Assembly (NCBI RefSeq): GCF_014644435.1
Contig: NZ_BMKR01000028.1
Coordinates: 29,240-93,239 of the forward strand
Direction of reading: 5' to 3'
Length of the DNA: 64,000 nucleotides
Source of the DNA: Paenibacillus albidus
Lineage (GTDB): Bacteria; Bacillota; Bacilli; Paenibacillales; Paenibacillaceae
Positions 43,786 through 52,749 of this stretch are shown here, piece by piece. Position 1 is the stretch's first letter. Every line of letters starts with the position of its first letter. Below the pieces are notes generated by a model, which did not search any database, had not been told where the DNA came from, and worked only from the letters and a program-made list of their open reading frames with translations. The position numbers and the translations under genes were made by a program.

Positions 43786-44561
43786 CCTTGCAAATAAAAA
43801 ATGTAACGGTTCATTATGGCGGATTTACTGCGCTGAATGGCATCCAGCTGAATCTGCCGAAACATACCACCCTCGGCCTTGTCGGAGAGTCCGGCTCAGG
43901 CAAGTCTACGCTGGCGCGGGTCATTGCCGGGTTGATTGTTCCTGCTGAGGGGCAGATTCTGCTGGACTCACAAGAATTAACAAAGAAGAGAAGCCGTGAA
44001 CAGCGCAAAAGGATACAGATGATCTTCCAAAATCCGGATGCCTCGCTGAATCCCAAACATTCCATCCGGCAGATTCTTTCGGAAGCGCTTTTGTTTCATA
44101 ACATTGTGGGCCGCACGGAGATCGAAAAGAGATGTAAAGAGCTTTTGGCCCGCGTTCACCTGGAAGGAAAAGCTTTGGACAAATATCCTCACGAATTCTC
44201 CGGCGGTCAGCGCCAACGGATAGCGATCGCACGCGCATTAAGCGTGGAGCCAAGCCTTCTGATTGCGGATGAACCGACAAGCGCTTTGGATGTTTCCGTA
44301 CAGCTGAGTGTGCTTGAGCTTTTTAATACGCTCAAGGCAGAGCTTAATCTCACCATGCTGTTCATCTCCCATGATCTGGGGGTAATCCATGCGATCAGCG
44401 ATACGGTAGCGGTCATGCGGCAGGGAAACCTGGTTGAAATCAATCCCAAGGATCAATTTTTTGCCCGTCCTGAAACGGCATACAGCCGCGAGCTGTTGTC
44501 AGCCGTTCCGAAAATGCCCAAATCGAATACATCAGGAGGTTTTTATGATCCGAGAACATAA
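43776..44561 (+). CDS. dppF: Peptide ABC transporter ATPase, DppF type
   Basis: 261 residues; ATG 43776 overlaps dppD by 10 bp, with AAGGGAG upstream. Walker A GESGSGKST, signature FSGGQRQRIAIARAL and Walker B LIADEPTSALD are complete. It forms the second half of the ATPase pair of this importer. Confidence 0.93.
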   Translation: MELALQIKNVTVHYGGFTALNGIQLNLPKHTTLGLVGESGSGKSTLARVIAGLIVPAEGQILLDSQELTKKRSREQRKRIQMIFQNPDASLNPKHSIRQILSEALLFHNIVGRTEIEKRCKELLARVHLEGKALDKYPHEFSGGQRQRIAIARALSVEPSLLIADEPTSALDVSVQLSVLELFNTLKAELNLTMLFISHDLGVIHAISDTVAVMRQGNLVEINPKDQFFARPETAYSRELLSAVPKMPKSNTSGGFYDPRT

Positions 44562-45612
44562 AGGATTTGTACCATTGTCACTGTCTGAGTTCGACACGCT
44601 TACACGTTTGCTCTCCGAACTTTTGTCTACTGGGCATCCTCCGGTCATTATCCCGGGTGAGGCAATCCTGGGCATTGAGGCGATGGCAGCCGGGATCTCT
44701 GCGCCGGGCCGCACATTTTTAAATGTAGTGACAGGCCCGTATGGAAGTTTGTTCGGAAAATGGCTTGAACGCGGCGGCGCGACGGTTGTTGAAGTTAAGG
44801 TGCCCTTTGATGAAGTGGTTCCTGCGGAGGAGGTTGCAGCTGCCGTGGAACGCTTTAACCCGGTCGCCCTTTCCTTTGTTCAGGCTGAGGTGGTTACAGG
44901 CGGCTCCAATCCGGCCAAAGAAATATTAAAGATTGCACGCGGCTTTAATCTCATTACGGTCATGGACTCCGTTTCGGCGGTTGGAGGAGAGGCCCTGCCG
45001 GTTGATGAATGGGGAGTAGATTTGGTAGCTGTGGGCGCGCAAAAAGCCCTGGCTGGACCTAACGGCGTCAGTGCCGTGAGTATTTCCCCGCGCGGCTGGG
45101 AATTCATGGAGTCCAATGTAAATGCGCCGCGGAATTCCATTCTGTCTTTGCTGGATCTGAAACCCCCTCAGCAGGGGACAAGGCCGGTCCGGGTTCCTCC
45201 CAACATTCCGGCGCTGGAGGCCAGAGCCCTGATCGCGGCCTTGACCGACATTGAGGAAGAAGGATTGGAACAGGTGATCAAGCGCCATGAATCGGCTGCG
45301 GCTTCTGCCGTTGCCGGCATCAAGGCCCTGGGTCTTGAGCCTTGGCAGAAGAATAGCAAACATTATTCCACGCTGACTACGACGGTTCGGATTTCCGAAC
45401 AGAACCTGCGTATTGACCAGCCTGTCGGGATCGTGGCTCCCGGAGACGGGGAACTATTCGGCCACCTTCTGCGGATCAACCATTTTGGAGCGAACGCCTG
45501 CCGGCAAAGTGTGGAAGAAGCGATTACGACGCTTGCCCAATTGTTGAATCAGGATGCTGCTCATGCGCTCAAGGCTATCCGGCTGGTTTGGGGGGCTCCC
45601 CATGATCAATAA
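44545..45612 (+). CDS. Class V aminotransferase (alanine-glyoxylate/pyridoxamine-pyruvate type)
   Basis: 355 residues from ATG 44545 (AGGAGG 5 nt upstream), overlapping the ATPase gene by 17 bp. The PLP-dependent fold shows LNVVTGPYGSLFGKW, the cofactor Asp in TVMDSVSAVGGE and the Schiff-base Lys in VGAQKALAGPNG. The C-terminal RINHFGANAC contains an Arg-His region that could hold the substrate carboxylate. It probably transfers an amino group to or from a small keto acid made from the imported compound. Substrate cannot be deduced. Confidence 0.88.
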   Translation: MIREHKGFVPLSLSEFDTLTRLLSELLSTGHPPVIIPGEAILGIEAMAAGISAPGRTFLNVVTGPYGSLFGKWLERGGATVVEVKVPFDEVVPAEEVAAAVERFNPVALSFVQAEVVTGGSNPAKEILKIARGFNLITVMDSVSAVGGEALPVDEWGVDLVAVGAQKALAGPNGVSAVSISPRGWEFMESNVNAPRNSILSLLDLKPPQQGTRPVRVPPNIPALEARALIAALTDIEEEGLEQVIKRHESAAASAVAGIKALGLEPWQKNSKHYSTLTTTVRISEQNLRIDQPVGIVAPGDGELFGHLLRINHFGANACRQSVEEAITTLAQLLNQDAAHALKAIRLVWGAPHDQ

Positions 45613-46762
45613 ACATCCTGAGGCACTACTCTTCAAGCATATTTTTATAGCGGGTACCGAAGGGAAACGTTTTGATCTTTCGATTAAGGATGGCCGGTTT
45701 GCATCTATTGCTGAAACAGAGCAACCTAATGATCAACAGGCTGATCCAGGTAAAGATTTATGGATAAGTCCGGGGGTTATTGATCTGCATACGCATCTGG
45801 CCTGGACAGACTTCGACCATGCGGATCAATTGAAACGCGACAGCCATGAACTCGAAGCCATGCAGGCGCAAGCCTTTGAAGCAACGCTTCGGACCGGTGT
45901 AACAACGGCGCGCGACGCAGGCGGGATTCTGCCAAGCAGAGTGCAGCATCTTGTGCAGCACTCTGGGCAGCCTTTAAGGGTACAAACCTGCAGCGATATG
46001 CTTGGAGCAGCCGATGCCCGCGGTCTTAAGCATTTGGAAGCGCGGATGGCAGAAATTTTTGCTACTGGGGCAGGCTGGATCAAGATCATGGCAACAGGAG
46101 GCCTTGGAGCACCTGCTGAACAAGTGCTGGAGCCGATTTTTTCTAGGGAAGAGTTCTCTTTCATTGTCCGCCATGCGCATGCCCATCATAAAAAAGTCCT
46201 GGTGCATACTTGGGGTGGAGTGACAATAGACTGGTCCATCCATGCCGGTGTGGAATCGGTGGAGCACGGCATGTTCCTGACCGGGGATCAGGCGGGCAGA
46301 CTGGCCGAGTCCGGAATAGCTTTCGTGCCTACAACATCAATTTATCGCATTGCCGCAGATCCGAAAGGCGTTCTGGCTCTGAACCAGCTTATTTGTGACC
46401 GGGCCGCCCGCGCTGCCGAAGCCCATTCTAAAGCCATCGGCTATGCCCAGAGAGCGGGGGTTCGCATTGGATTGGGTACGGATTATGCCACACCTGCACT
46501 TCATGGGTACAACCTTCAAGAGCTGGACTCGTTAATTGATTATGGCTTGACCCGGGCCGAAGCGTGGTTGGCTGCTACGAGAAGCGCTGCTGAGATTCTG
46601 GGAAGCGGCCACGAATTGGGACAGATTGCAAAAGGGTATATTGCGGATGCTATTCTATTCAATGCCGATCCGTATCAGGCACCAAATGCAGATGCATTGC
46701 GAAAGAGCATTGTCACCGTCATTACCGGGGCGCAGGAACAGGATTTGATTCAGGCCCGCTGA
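45602..46762 (+). CDS. Metal-dependent amidohydrolase (imidazolonepropionase/prolidase-like)
   Basis: 386 residues from ATG 45602, overlapping the aminotransferase gene by 11 bp. The amidohydrolase metal site is visible: DLHTHLAW, Lys in WIKIMATGG, HTWGG, then HAGVESVEHG, and Asp in GLGTDYATPAL. Members of this group cleave N-acyl amino acids, dipeptides or cyclic amides in the cytoplasm. As last gene of the operon it probably cleaves the imported substrate, and the aminotransferase acts on the product (inference). Confidence 0.9.
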   Translation: MINKHPEALLFKHIFIAGTEGKRFDLSIKDGRFASIAETEQPNDQQADPGKDLWISPGVIDLHTHLAWTDFDHADQLKRDSHELEAMQAQAFEATLRTGVTTARDAGGILPSRVQHLVQHSGQPLRVQTCSDMLGAADARGLKHLEARMAEIFATGAGWIKIMATGGLGAPAEQVLEPIFSREEFSFIVRHAHAHHKKVLVHTWGGVTIDWSIHAGVESVEHGMFLTGDQAGRLAESGIAFVPTTSIYRIAADPKGVLALNQLICDRAARAAEAHSKAIGYAQRAGVRIGLGTDYATPALHGYNLQELDSLIDYGLTRAEAWLAATRSAAEILGSGHELGQIAKGYIADAILFNADPYQAPNADALRKSIVTVITGAQEQDLIQAR

Positions 46763-46780
46763 TTATTACACTCACCACAC

Positions 46781-46825
46781 AGGGGTATCCCGGCTGCCGC
46801 AGGCATGGGGATACCCTTATTTTGA
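46781..46825 (+). terminator. Terminator after the amidohydrolase operon
   Basis: AGGGGTATCCC and GGGGATACCCTT pair around a GC-rich loop, followed by a T-rich stretch (TTATTTTG). Confidence 0.7.
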
Positions 46826-46953
46826 TAAATCTGCAGATTGACATGGATAAGCGGCTGCCTTACTATCTTAGTGAAACGAGGCCCATTCGGGCCGGCTGCT
46901 TCTTTTCTGCCCTACACAACAGTTCTTGGCTCTGCGAAAGGAGAGGAAGACAG

Positions 46954-48621
46954 ATGTATAACGTACTTGTTGCCGATGATGAACCCCGGCACCGCCGCGG
47001 GATCGCGGATATGATTAAGAAGCTTAGACCGGAATATCGGATATTTATGGTTAAGGATGGTCTGGAGGCATTAAGCATTATCGAGGATAACCGGATTGAT
47101 ATCATTCTCACGGATATCCGGATGCCCAATATGGACGGATTGACTTTAATCGAGCATATGGCGGCCCGGAAGAAGCCGGTTAAAATCGTGATTCTCAGTG
47201 TATATGGAAATTTTGATTATGCCAGGCAGGCACTGAAGCTTGGAGCTTTCGATTACCTTTTGAAGCCGCTGGAAGCCAAAAGTCTCTCGGAGATCTTGGA
47301 TAAGCTGGATGTGGCGCTTGAGAAGGATAGACTGAGCTTTCAGGATGGGGCGAATCTCCGCCGGAAGCTTAACTCGGCTGTTCCCGTCTATGAGCAGCAT
47401 TTGCTCAGCCGCTGGCTGCGCGGCTCTTCAAGCGAAGAGGAGCTTTTGGAAATCCGTAATCTGTTTCCCTTTTTAAGCGGCGGGTTCGTCATGCTGGCCA
47501 CCTTTCACAAAAGAGAAATCGCTGAGATTTACACGCCTCAGGATTTTGAGGAACTGAAGGTCAGCTTCAAAAGCTGGATGCGGGAAATTCACCAAATGCC
47601 AGGACCATTGCTTTCTTTTAATTTGGAAGGAGAGGATCCTGTTATCGGGACCCTGGTGTCAACTGCCGAATCGTTGGAGTGGATGATGACACGGGACAGG
47701 GAGCAGTTTGAGCAGTTTATCCATCAGGTCCGGGCAGAATTTGGACTAACCTTGACCCTGGGTGTCGGCAACTGGGTGGCTGATTTGTACAACGAAGCCC
47801 CACAATCCTTTGAAGAGGCGCGGAAAGCGCTGGAGTATGTGTTTTATGAGGGAGCCGGAAGGCTTGTTTTTTATGATGAAATCGCTTACAACCCTGAAAA
47901 GCCAAGCCTCCGCATGGTGTCTGCCGGGACTGGGATAGCTGAAGCCCTGGCGAGGCTGGACCGGGACAAGGCTGCCCGGAATCTGGATGTGCTGATCCAG
48001 AAACTTACCGAAGGGGATTATCCTGCTCCTGCCCATTTAAAGGACTGTGTATTGTACGCTCTGGTAAATGAAGTCAAGGGCAGCGAGGCCATCCTTCGAC
48101 ATGAGGAAGCGAGCAATTTCATTTCGGAGATGGAATTTCAAATCCCCGCATGTGAGAGTCTGGAAGAGGTGAGGACGCGTGCGGTTCATTATCTGCACCG
48201 GATTATTGAGAGTATAGAGCAGCGCAAAGATAACAAAAGCGGACGGATTATTAACTTGTGCAGGACATACCTGGAGGAGCATTATATGGAAGATTTGTCG
48301 CTGGAGTTTGTCGCCAAGCAATTTTTCTTCAGCCCAACATACTTCAGCAGCTTTTTTAAACAGCATACAACTATGACATTCACTGAATATTTATTACGCT
48401 TGCGTATGGATAAGGCCAAGGAGCTGCTGCAAGACGGAGAACAGAAGATATCGGGCATCGCCCTAAGTGTCGGGTTCCGGGATGCGGGTTATTTTACCAG
48501 GGTATTCAAGCGGGAGACCGGGTTTTTAAACGGGCAACGGAAGGGAAAGATTATTTTCAGGCGTTCGTTGATTATTTGGTTGTTCTTGAGGACAAATTTT
48601 CGGCAGTCTTTTCATAAGTGA
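46954..48621 (+). CDS. YesN-type response regulator with AraC output domain, altered C-terminus
   Basis: About 555 residues from ATG 46954 (AAAGGAGAGG upstream). The receiver domain has VADDEP, phospho-Asp in IILTDIRMPNMDG and Lys in YLLKPLEA. The middle region is typical of YesN proteins. The AraC domain has VAKQFFFSPTYFSSFFKQ and ALSVGFRDAGYFTRVFKRETG. After ETG the family's final helix (about 15 residues) is missing and the frame runs on with FLNGQRKGKIIF, a basic unrelated tail. No YesM kinase gene lies next to it. It probably regulated the sugar importer downstream; whether it still binds DNA is doubtful. Confidence 0.85.
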   Translation: MYNVLVADDEPRHRRGIADMIKKLRPEYRIFMVKDGLEALSIIEDNRIDIILTDIRMPNMDGLTLIEHMAARKKPVKIVILSVYGNFDYARQALKLGAFDYLLKPLEAKSLSEILDKLDVALEKDRLSFQDGANLRRKLNSAVPVYEQHLLSRWLRGSSSEEELLEIRNLFPFLSGGFVMLATFHKREIAEIYTPQDFEELKVSFKSWMREIHQMPGPLLSFNLEGEDPVIGTLVSTAESLEWMMTRDREQFEQFIHQVRAEFGLTLTLGVGNWVADLYNEAPQSFEEARKALEYVFYEGAGRLVFYDEIAYNPEKPSLRMVSAGTGIAEALARLDRDKAARNLDVLIQKLTEGDYPAPAHLKDCVLYALVNEVKGSEAILRHEEASNFISEMEFQIPACESLEEVRTRAVHYLHRIIESIEQRKDNKSGRIINLCRTYLEEHYMEDLSLEFVAKQFFFSPTYFSSFFKQHTTMTFTEYLLRLRMDKAKELLQDGEQKISGIALSVGFRDAGYFTRVFKRETGFLNGQRKGKIIFRRSLIIWLFLRTNFRQSFHK

Positions 48622-48678
48622 ATTACTTTATAAGTTGAACAAAAAAGAATAAAAAAGGGCAGAAGGAACGGAGGGGAA

Positions 48679-48785
48679 GTTTGGAACTGTAGGAGCGGTA
48701 GCGACCGCCTTTGTCACCAGATTTCAACCGCTAAAAGCGGTTAGATTGAAGAAATCGGGGGACAACAGCGGCCGGAAGTCCAAAC
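48679..48785 (+). repeat. MITE-like repeat family A, copy 2
   Basis: A 107-bp element with imperfect terminal inverted repeats GTTTGGAACT and AGTCCAAAC. It shares GCGGTAGCGACCGCCTTT and AACCGCTAA with the reverse complement of the element at 33785-33896. Confidence 0.6.
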
Positions 48786-48847
48786 ATTCACCGCAGTTAC
48801 GCTTAAGCTGCTTGTACATTTCTTTTGTTCAACTTATATAGTCCAAC

Positions 48848-49131
48848 ATCAGATTAAAAATAAGGGATTTCTGAAGGCTGTTTGATATGGATTAGCGTTC
48901 GTCACCAGCTTTTGATCAGTTCTCATGTATATAGTACCTCAGAATGGTTTAAACGAGGCTCAAACCTCCATACTGATGTATTTTGTACATTCAAATAATA
49001 GCAATATGGCATTTTTCGGCGAATACTGCGGTTCCTGCTGCACCAAATACACTGAAATCGTAAAACGAGCCTGCTTTTTCCCATCCTGATGTATAAAATG
49101 CACTGTAGCGATCTCCGCCCTAGGTTTACAG
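48848..49131. repeat. 284-bp dispersed repeat, copy 1
   Basis: This gene-free segment is nearly identical to 63457-63741, from ATCAGATTAAA to the final TTACAG. It contains words such as GATGTATTTTGTACATTC and CCATCCTGATGTATAAA. ORFs read from it on the minus strand look like chance frames. Confidence 0.85.
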
Positions 49132-49261
49132 CGTGCCTCCCGGGAGGCAACTTTCGAGTGCCATCTATTCCCACCTTTTAAAGGCTGATGCTGGACTAAC
49201 TGTGATCTATAGCAAGATGAAATCTGCAGTTTGACAAATGCAACGCCAGGCATCAGTAGAT

Positions 49262-49298
49262 CGAACACCCCCCGGCCGGCGGCTAGCGGGGGTGTTCG
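49262..49298. other. GC-rich stem-loop upstream of sugar importer operon
   Basis: CGAACACCCCC and GGGGGTGTTCG form a perfect 11-bp stem with a 15-nt loop. There is no T-run. It could be an operator or an RNA structure in the leader. The remaining bases from 49132 to 49451 show nothing else I can name. Confidence 0.5.
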
Positions 49299-49451
49299 CG
49301 ATTCAGAAGCTAATATTCCTCCACAGGAAAACGAATTGACCGTAAAATCGTACAGTAAACGAAAGATCGTACAATAGGATTTTGCGGCTGGTCCATCTAT
49401 GATAGACATAGGCGACTGCAGCGCTTACATCCGGATCAAGGGGGATACACA

Positions 49452-50879
49452 ATGAAAAAGCACACCGGCAGGGCGAAGCTGATGTTAGTCTTCCTAATGA
49501 TTACAGTGTTATTTGTAACCGCTTGCGGATCAGGCAACACCAATGCGGGAACGAACAATACCGGCAATACAGCCGGAGAGAGCGATGCTCCTAATGAAGG
49601 AGCGGATGTGAATTCCGGTGAGAAGGTGAAGCTTAAGTTCACCTTCTGGGGCAGCCCGCAGGAGAAAAAGGCGGTGGAGGATGCCATCAAGGCATTTGAG
49701 GCCAAAAACCAGAATGTCACCATTGAATCCATTCATATCCCGGGGACCGACTTTTTGCAGAAGCTGAATGCGATGATTGCCGGCAATGAAGCGCCGGATC
49801 TGAGTTATTCCGCGGCATGGAAGCTGAAAATGGGTGAAGAAGGACTGATTTATAACTTCTTCGATTTAATAAAGGAAGATCCGAGCATCAAGAAAGAAGA
49901 TTACCTCCAGTATGCCTGGTGGAACTGGGATACGGATAAAAGCGCTGGCCCTTACCAGGCTTCCGTTGTCCCATCCCTGATGTACAATGCTGATCTCTTC
50001 AAAGAAGCCGACGTAGAGCTTCCGCCTACCAAGGCAGAGGAGGCCTGGAATTGGGATGAGTTCGTGGAGACGGCTAAGAAGCTTACCTTGGACCGCAGCG
50101 GCAAACATCCTGACGATCCCGGCTTTGACCCCAAAAATATTAAGCAATATGGGGTAAAGTTCAGTCTTAGCTGGTCCTCGTACATGCCGCTTGTGATGTC
50201 CAACGGCGGGGATTATTTGACGGAGGACGGCAAGGAATTCGGACTCGCGAAGCCGGAATCCACGGAAGCTCTTCAGAGAATTGCCGATCTGATTAATGTG
50301 CATCATGTGTCGCCTTCTCCAGTGCAGGCCAGCAGTATTCCTGCTCCGGCCACTGCGCTGCAGTCTAGAAAGGTGGCCATGGTGATCGACGGCAGCTGGA
50401 ATCATCTTGATTTAAGCAAAGCCAACATCAATTGGGGTGTAGGGGTATTGCCTGTTCTGAAAGACTACAAATCCTTCTTTCTCGGTGGCTCACTGATTAT
50501 TTTCAAGAGCTCGAAGCATCCCAAGGAAGCATGGGAATTCTCCAAATTCCTGACCGATCCGCAAAATGTACTGGAGCTGCACCAAGGACTCTGGATGCCG
50601 CAGCTGAAGGAATGGTATGAGGATCCCAAGCTGATCGACAGCTGGGCGAACGAAGAGCTTCCGGGCAGACCGGCAGGTTTTCAGGATGCGGTAATGCGTT
50701 CAACCTATGAGCATGCGGAGCCTTCTCCTGAGAATAACGTGAAGAATTTCGTGGAGATCGATGCCGCGGTAACGGCAGGCCTTGATCAGGTCTGGCTGGG
50801 AACTAAAACGGCTGAAGCTGCGATGAAGGAAGTAGAAGCCAAAGTAAAAGCGCTTGTTCAGGGGACGTATCTGAAATAA
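49452..50879 (+). CDS. Sugar ABC transporter substrate-binding lipoprotein (family 1)
   Basis: 475 residues with lipobox VTACG near residue 20 and a Gly/Asn/Thr-rich linker (GNTNAGTNNTGNTAG). The mature part has LKFTFWGSPQEKKAVEDAI, LNAMIAGNEAPDLSYS and the C-terminal VDAAVTAGLDQVWLG-like helix. AAGGGGG lies upstream of ATG 49452. With the two permeases and a GH172 enzyme that follow, it forms a second GH172-linked importer distinct from that at 16917. Confidence 0.92.
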   Translation: MKKHTGRAKLMLVFLMITVLFVTACGSGNTNAGTNNTGNTAGESDAPNEGADVNSGEKVKLKFTFWGSPQEKKAVEDAIKAFEAKNQNVTIESIHIPGTDFLQKLNAMIAGNEAPDLSYSAAWKLKMGEEGLIYNFFDLIKEDPSIKKEDYLQYAWWNWDTDKSAGPYQASVVPSLMYNADLFKEADVELPPTKAEEAWNWDEFVETAKKLTLDRSGKHPDDPGFDPKNIKQYGVKFSLSWSSYMPLVMSNGGDYLTEDGKEFGLAKPESTEALQRIADLINVHHVSPSPVQASSIPAPATALQSRKVAMVIDGSWNHLDLSKANINWGVGVLPVLKDYKSFFLGGSLIIFKSSKHPKEAWEFSKFLTDPQNVLELHQGLWMPQLKEWYEDPKLIDSWANEELPGRPAGFQDAVMRSTYEHAEPSPENNVKNFVEIDAAVTAGLDQVWLGTKTAEAAMKEVEAKVKALVQGTYLK

Positions 50880-50942
50880 CGGACTCTGCCGGAAGGCGGC
50901 TCTGCTTGCAGAAGGGGTGGAGCCCCTGCCGGCGCCTGTCCG
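50880..50942 (+). terminator. Hairpin between binding-protein and permease genes
   Basis: CGGAC/GTCCG and GCCGG/CCGGC pair around an inner GGGG/CCCC hairpin. There is no T-run, so it probably protects the upstream mRNA, as in the operon at 18266. Confidence 0.5.
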
Positions 50943-50960
50943 AAGAGAGGAAGCAAAGGT

Positions 50961-51896
50961 ATGAAACCAATCTCTTCCCGCAGCGGAATCAGTGTAAAGA
51001 AGAAGCGCGGTTTTTATAAAAATGAGCTTTATGGCATTCTGTTTGCCCTGCCGGCTATTCTCGGACTTCTGATCTTTACGCTTGGTCCCATGCTTTACAG
51101 CCTATATATGAGTTTCACGGATTATTCCGGCTCCAATTCACCAGATTTTATCGGACTGGGCAACTATAAGCGGATGTTCAGCGGGGAGGATCAATATTTC
51201 TATAAATCGCTTGGTGTCACCCTGTACTTCGTGGCGCTCAGTGTGCCTACCGGCATCATCTATTCTTTTTTGCTGGCCATTCTGTTGAACCGCGACATTA
51301 AAGGTAAGGCCATCTTTCGTACGGTCTTCTATCTGCCTTCCATCGTGCCGATCATTGCCATCTCGTTCATCTGGCTATGGCTGCTCAATCCGGATCTGGG
51401 ACTTGCCAATGAGCTGCTGCGCTCGCTCGGGCTTCCGGGCAGCCAGTGGATTTTTGGAGAGAAATCCGTGGTTCCCTCGCTTGCGCTGATGAATCTGTGG
51501 ACGACGGGAGGGACGATGATTATTTTCCTGGCAGGACTGCAGGATATTCCCCGGTCACTGTATGAGGCCCTGGAGATTGACGGCGGCTCGAAGCTGGATA
51601 AGCTGTGGAATATTACCATCCCGATGATGACGCCGACCATCTTTTTCAACCTGATCATGGGGATAATCAACGGCTTTCAGGTATTCTCGCAGGCCTATGT
51701 AATGACGAGCGGCGGACCGAATAATGCGAGCTTGTTCTATGTCTTTTACCTGTACCGGGAAGCCTTTCAATTCTCGCGGATGGGCAGCGCCAGCGCCATT
51801 GCCTGGGTGCTGTTCGTGATCATCATGCTGCTGACATTTGTGGTATTCAAGTCTTCGAAAAAATGGGTGTACTACGAAGGAGATGGGGCGAGATGA
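50961..51896 (+). CDS. Sugar ABC transporter permease, MalF/UgpA type
   Basis: 311 residues with a basic cytoplasmic start and six membrane helices (LYGILFALPAILGLLIFTLG onward). The EAA loop is SLYEALEIDGGSKLDKLWNI. It follows the binding-protein gene after a hairpin. No ATPase gene is in this operon. Confidence 0.93.
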   Translation: MKPISSRSGISVKKKRGFYKNELYGILFALPAILGLLIFTLGPMLYSLYMSFTDYSGSNSPDFIGLGNYKRMFSGEDQYFYKSLGVTLYFVALSVPTGIIYSFLLAILLNRDIKGKAIFRTVFYLPSIVPIIAISFIWLWLLNPDLGLANELLRSLGLPGSQWIFGEKSVVPSLALMNLWTTGGTMIIFLAGLQDIPRSLYEALEIDGGSKLDKLWNITIPMMTPTIFFNLIMGIINGFQVFSQAYVMTSGGPNNASLFYVFYLYREAFQFSRMGSASAIAWVLFVIIMLLTFVVFKSSKKWVYYEGDGAR

Positions 51897-52726
51897 AGAC
51901 GAGGGCACGGGTTGAAAATGGCTTGGTGTATCTGGTGCTCGCGGCCGGCGGTCTCTTCAGTCTTCTGCCTTTGATCTGGCTTGTCCGCAGTTCCTTGATG
52001 GATATGGGACAGATTTTTGAGCTGCCGCCGATTTGGATACCCGATCCGTTCCGGTTCGGCAATTTCAAGGAAGCACTAACGATCCTGCCATTCGGCCGTT
52101 ATTTTATCAACACCTCCATTATTGTGGTCTTTACCATGCTGGGTGTCATCATAACCTGCTCTATCAGCGCCTACAGCTTTGCCCGTATGTCCTGGAGAGG
52201 GCGGGACCTTGTTTTCGGCCTGCTATTGTCCAGCATGATGCTTCCGTATGCGGTCACGCTGATCCCGACCTTTATCGGCTGGAGCAAGCTGGGGCTGACC
52301 AATTCGTTTATTCCGCTGATTGCACCGGCCTGGTTCGGTGGCGGCGCGTTTAATATCTTCCTGCTGCGGCAGTTTTATCTGAGTATTCCCCGTGATCTGG
52401 ATGAGGCGGCTTATGTGGACGGTGCCAGCCATTGGCGGATTTTTATCTCCATTATTATTCCGCTCACCCGGCCCGCACTGGTTGTAGTAGGTTTATTCAG
52501 CTTCCTGGCTTCGTGGAATGATTTCCTCGGGCCGCTCGTTTATCTGAACAGTGAAAGCAAATATACGCTGGCGCTGGGGCTGCAGCAGTTTAAAGGCATG
52601 TATGCGGCGGAGTGGCATCTGATGATGGCGGCGGCGACAGTCGTGCTGGCCCCGGCCATTATCGTCTTTTTTATCGGACAAAGATACTTTATAGAGGGTA
52701 TTACGCTCACAGGCATCAAAGCCTGA
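51893..52726 (+). CDS. Sugar ABC transporter permease, MalG/UgpE type
   Basis: 277 residues. ATG 51893 (AAGGAG upstream) overlaps the preceding stop codon by 4 bp; the longer frame from 51863 is not needed. The EAA loop is DLDEAAYVDGASHWRIFISI. The last residues (FIEGITLTGIKA) are typical of MalG-type proteins. Confidence 0.93.
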   Translation: MKTRARVENGLVYLVLAAGGLFSLLPLIWLVRSSLMDMGQIFELPPIWIPDPFRFGNFKEALTILPFGRYFINTSIIVVFTMLGVIITCSISAYSFARMSWRGRDLVFGLLLSSMMLPYAVTLIPTFIGWSKLGLTNSFIPLIAPAWFGGGAFNIFLLRQFYLSIPRDLDEAAYVDGASHWRIFISIIIPLTRPALVVVGLFSFLASWNDFLGPLVYLNSESKYTLALGLQQFKGMYAAEWHLMMAAATVVLAPAIIVFFIGQRYFIEGITLTGIKA

Positions 52727-52749
52727 TTCCGTAGAAGGAGTGGAGAACC

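Noticed and set aside
48923..49409. Minus-strand frames of 83-149 codons as hypothetical proteins
   Set aside because: They fall within the 284-bp repeat and its flank; the other copy gives a differently ending frame, and there is no ribosome site.
49418..49432. cre-like sequence TGCAGCGCTTACA before the second importer
   Set aside because: It is one base short of the 14-bp cre pattern, so the halves are out of register.
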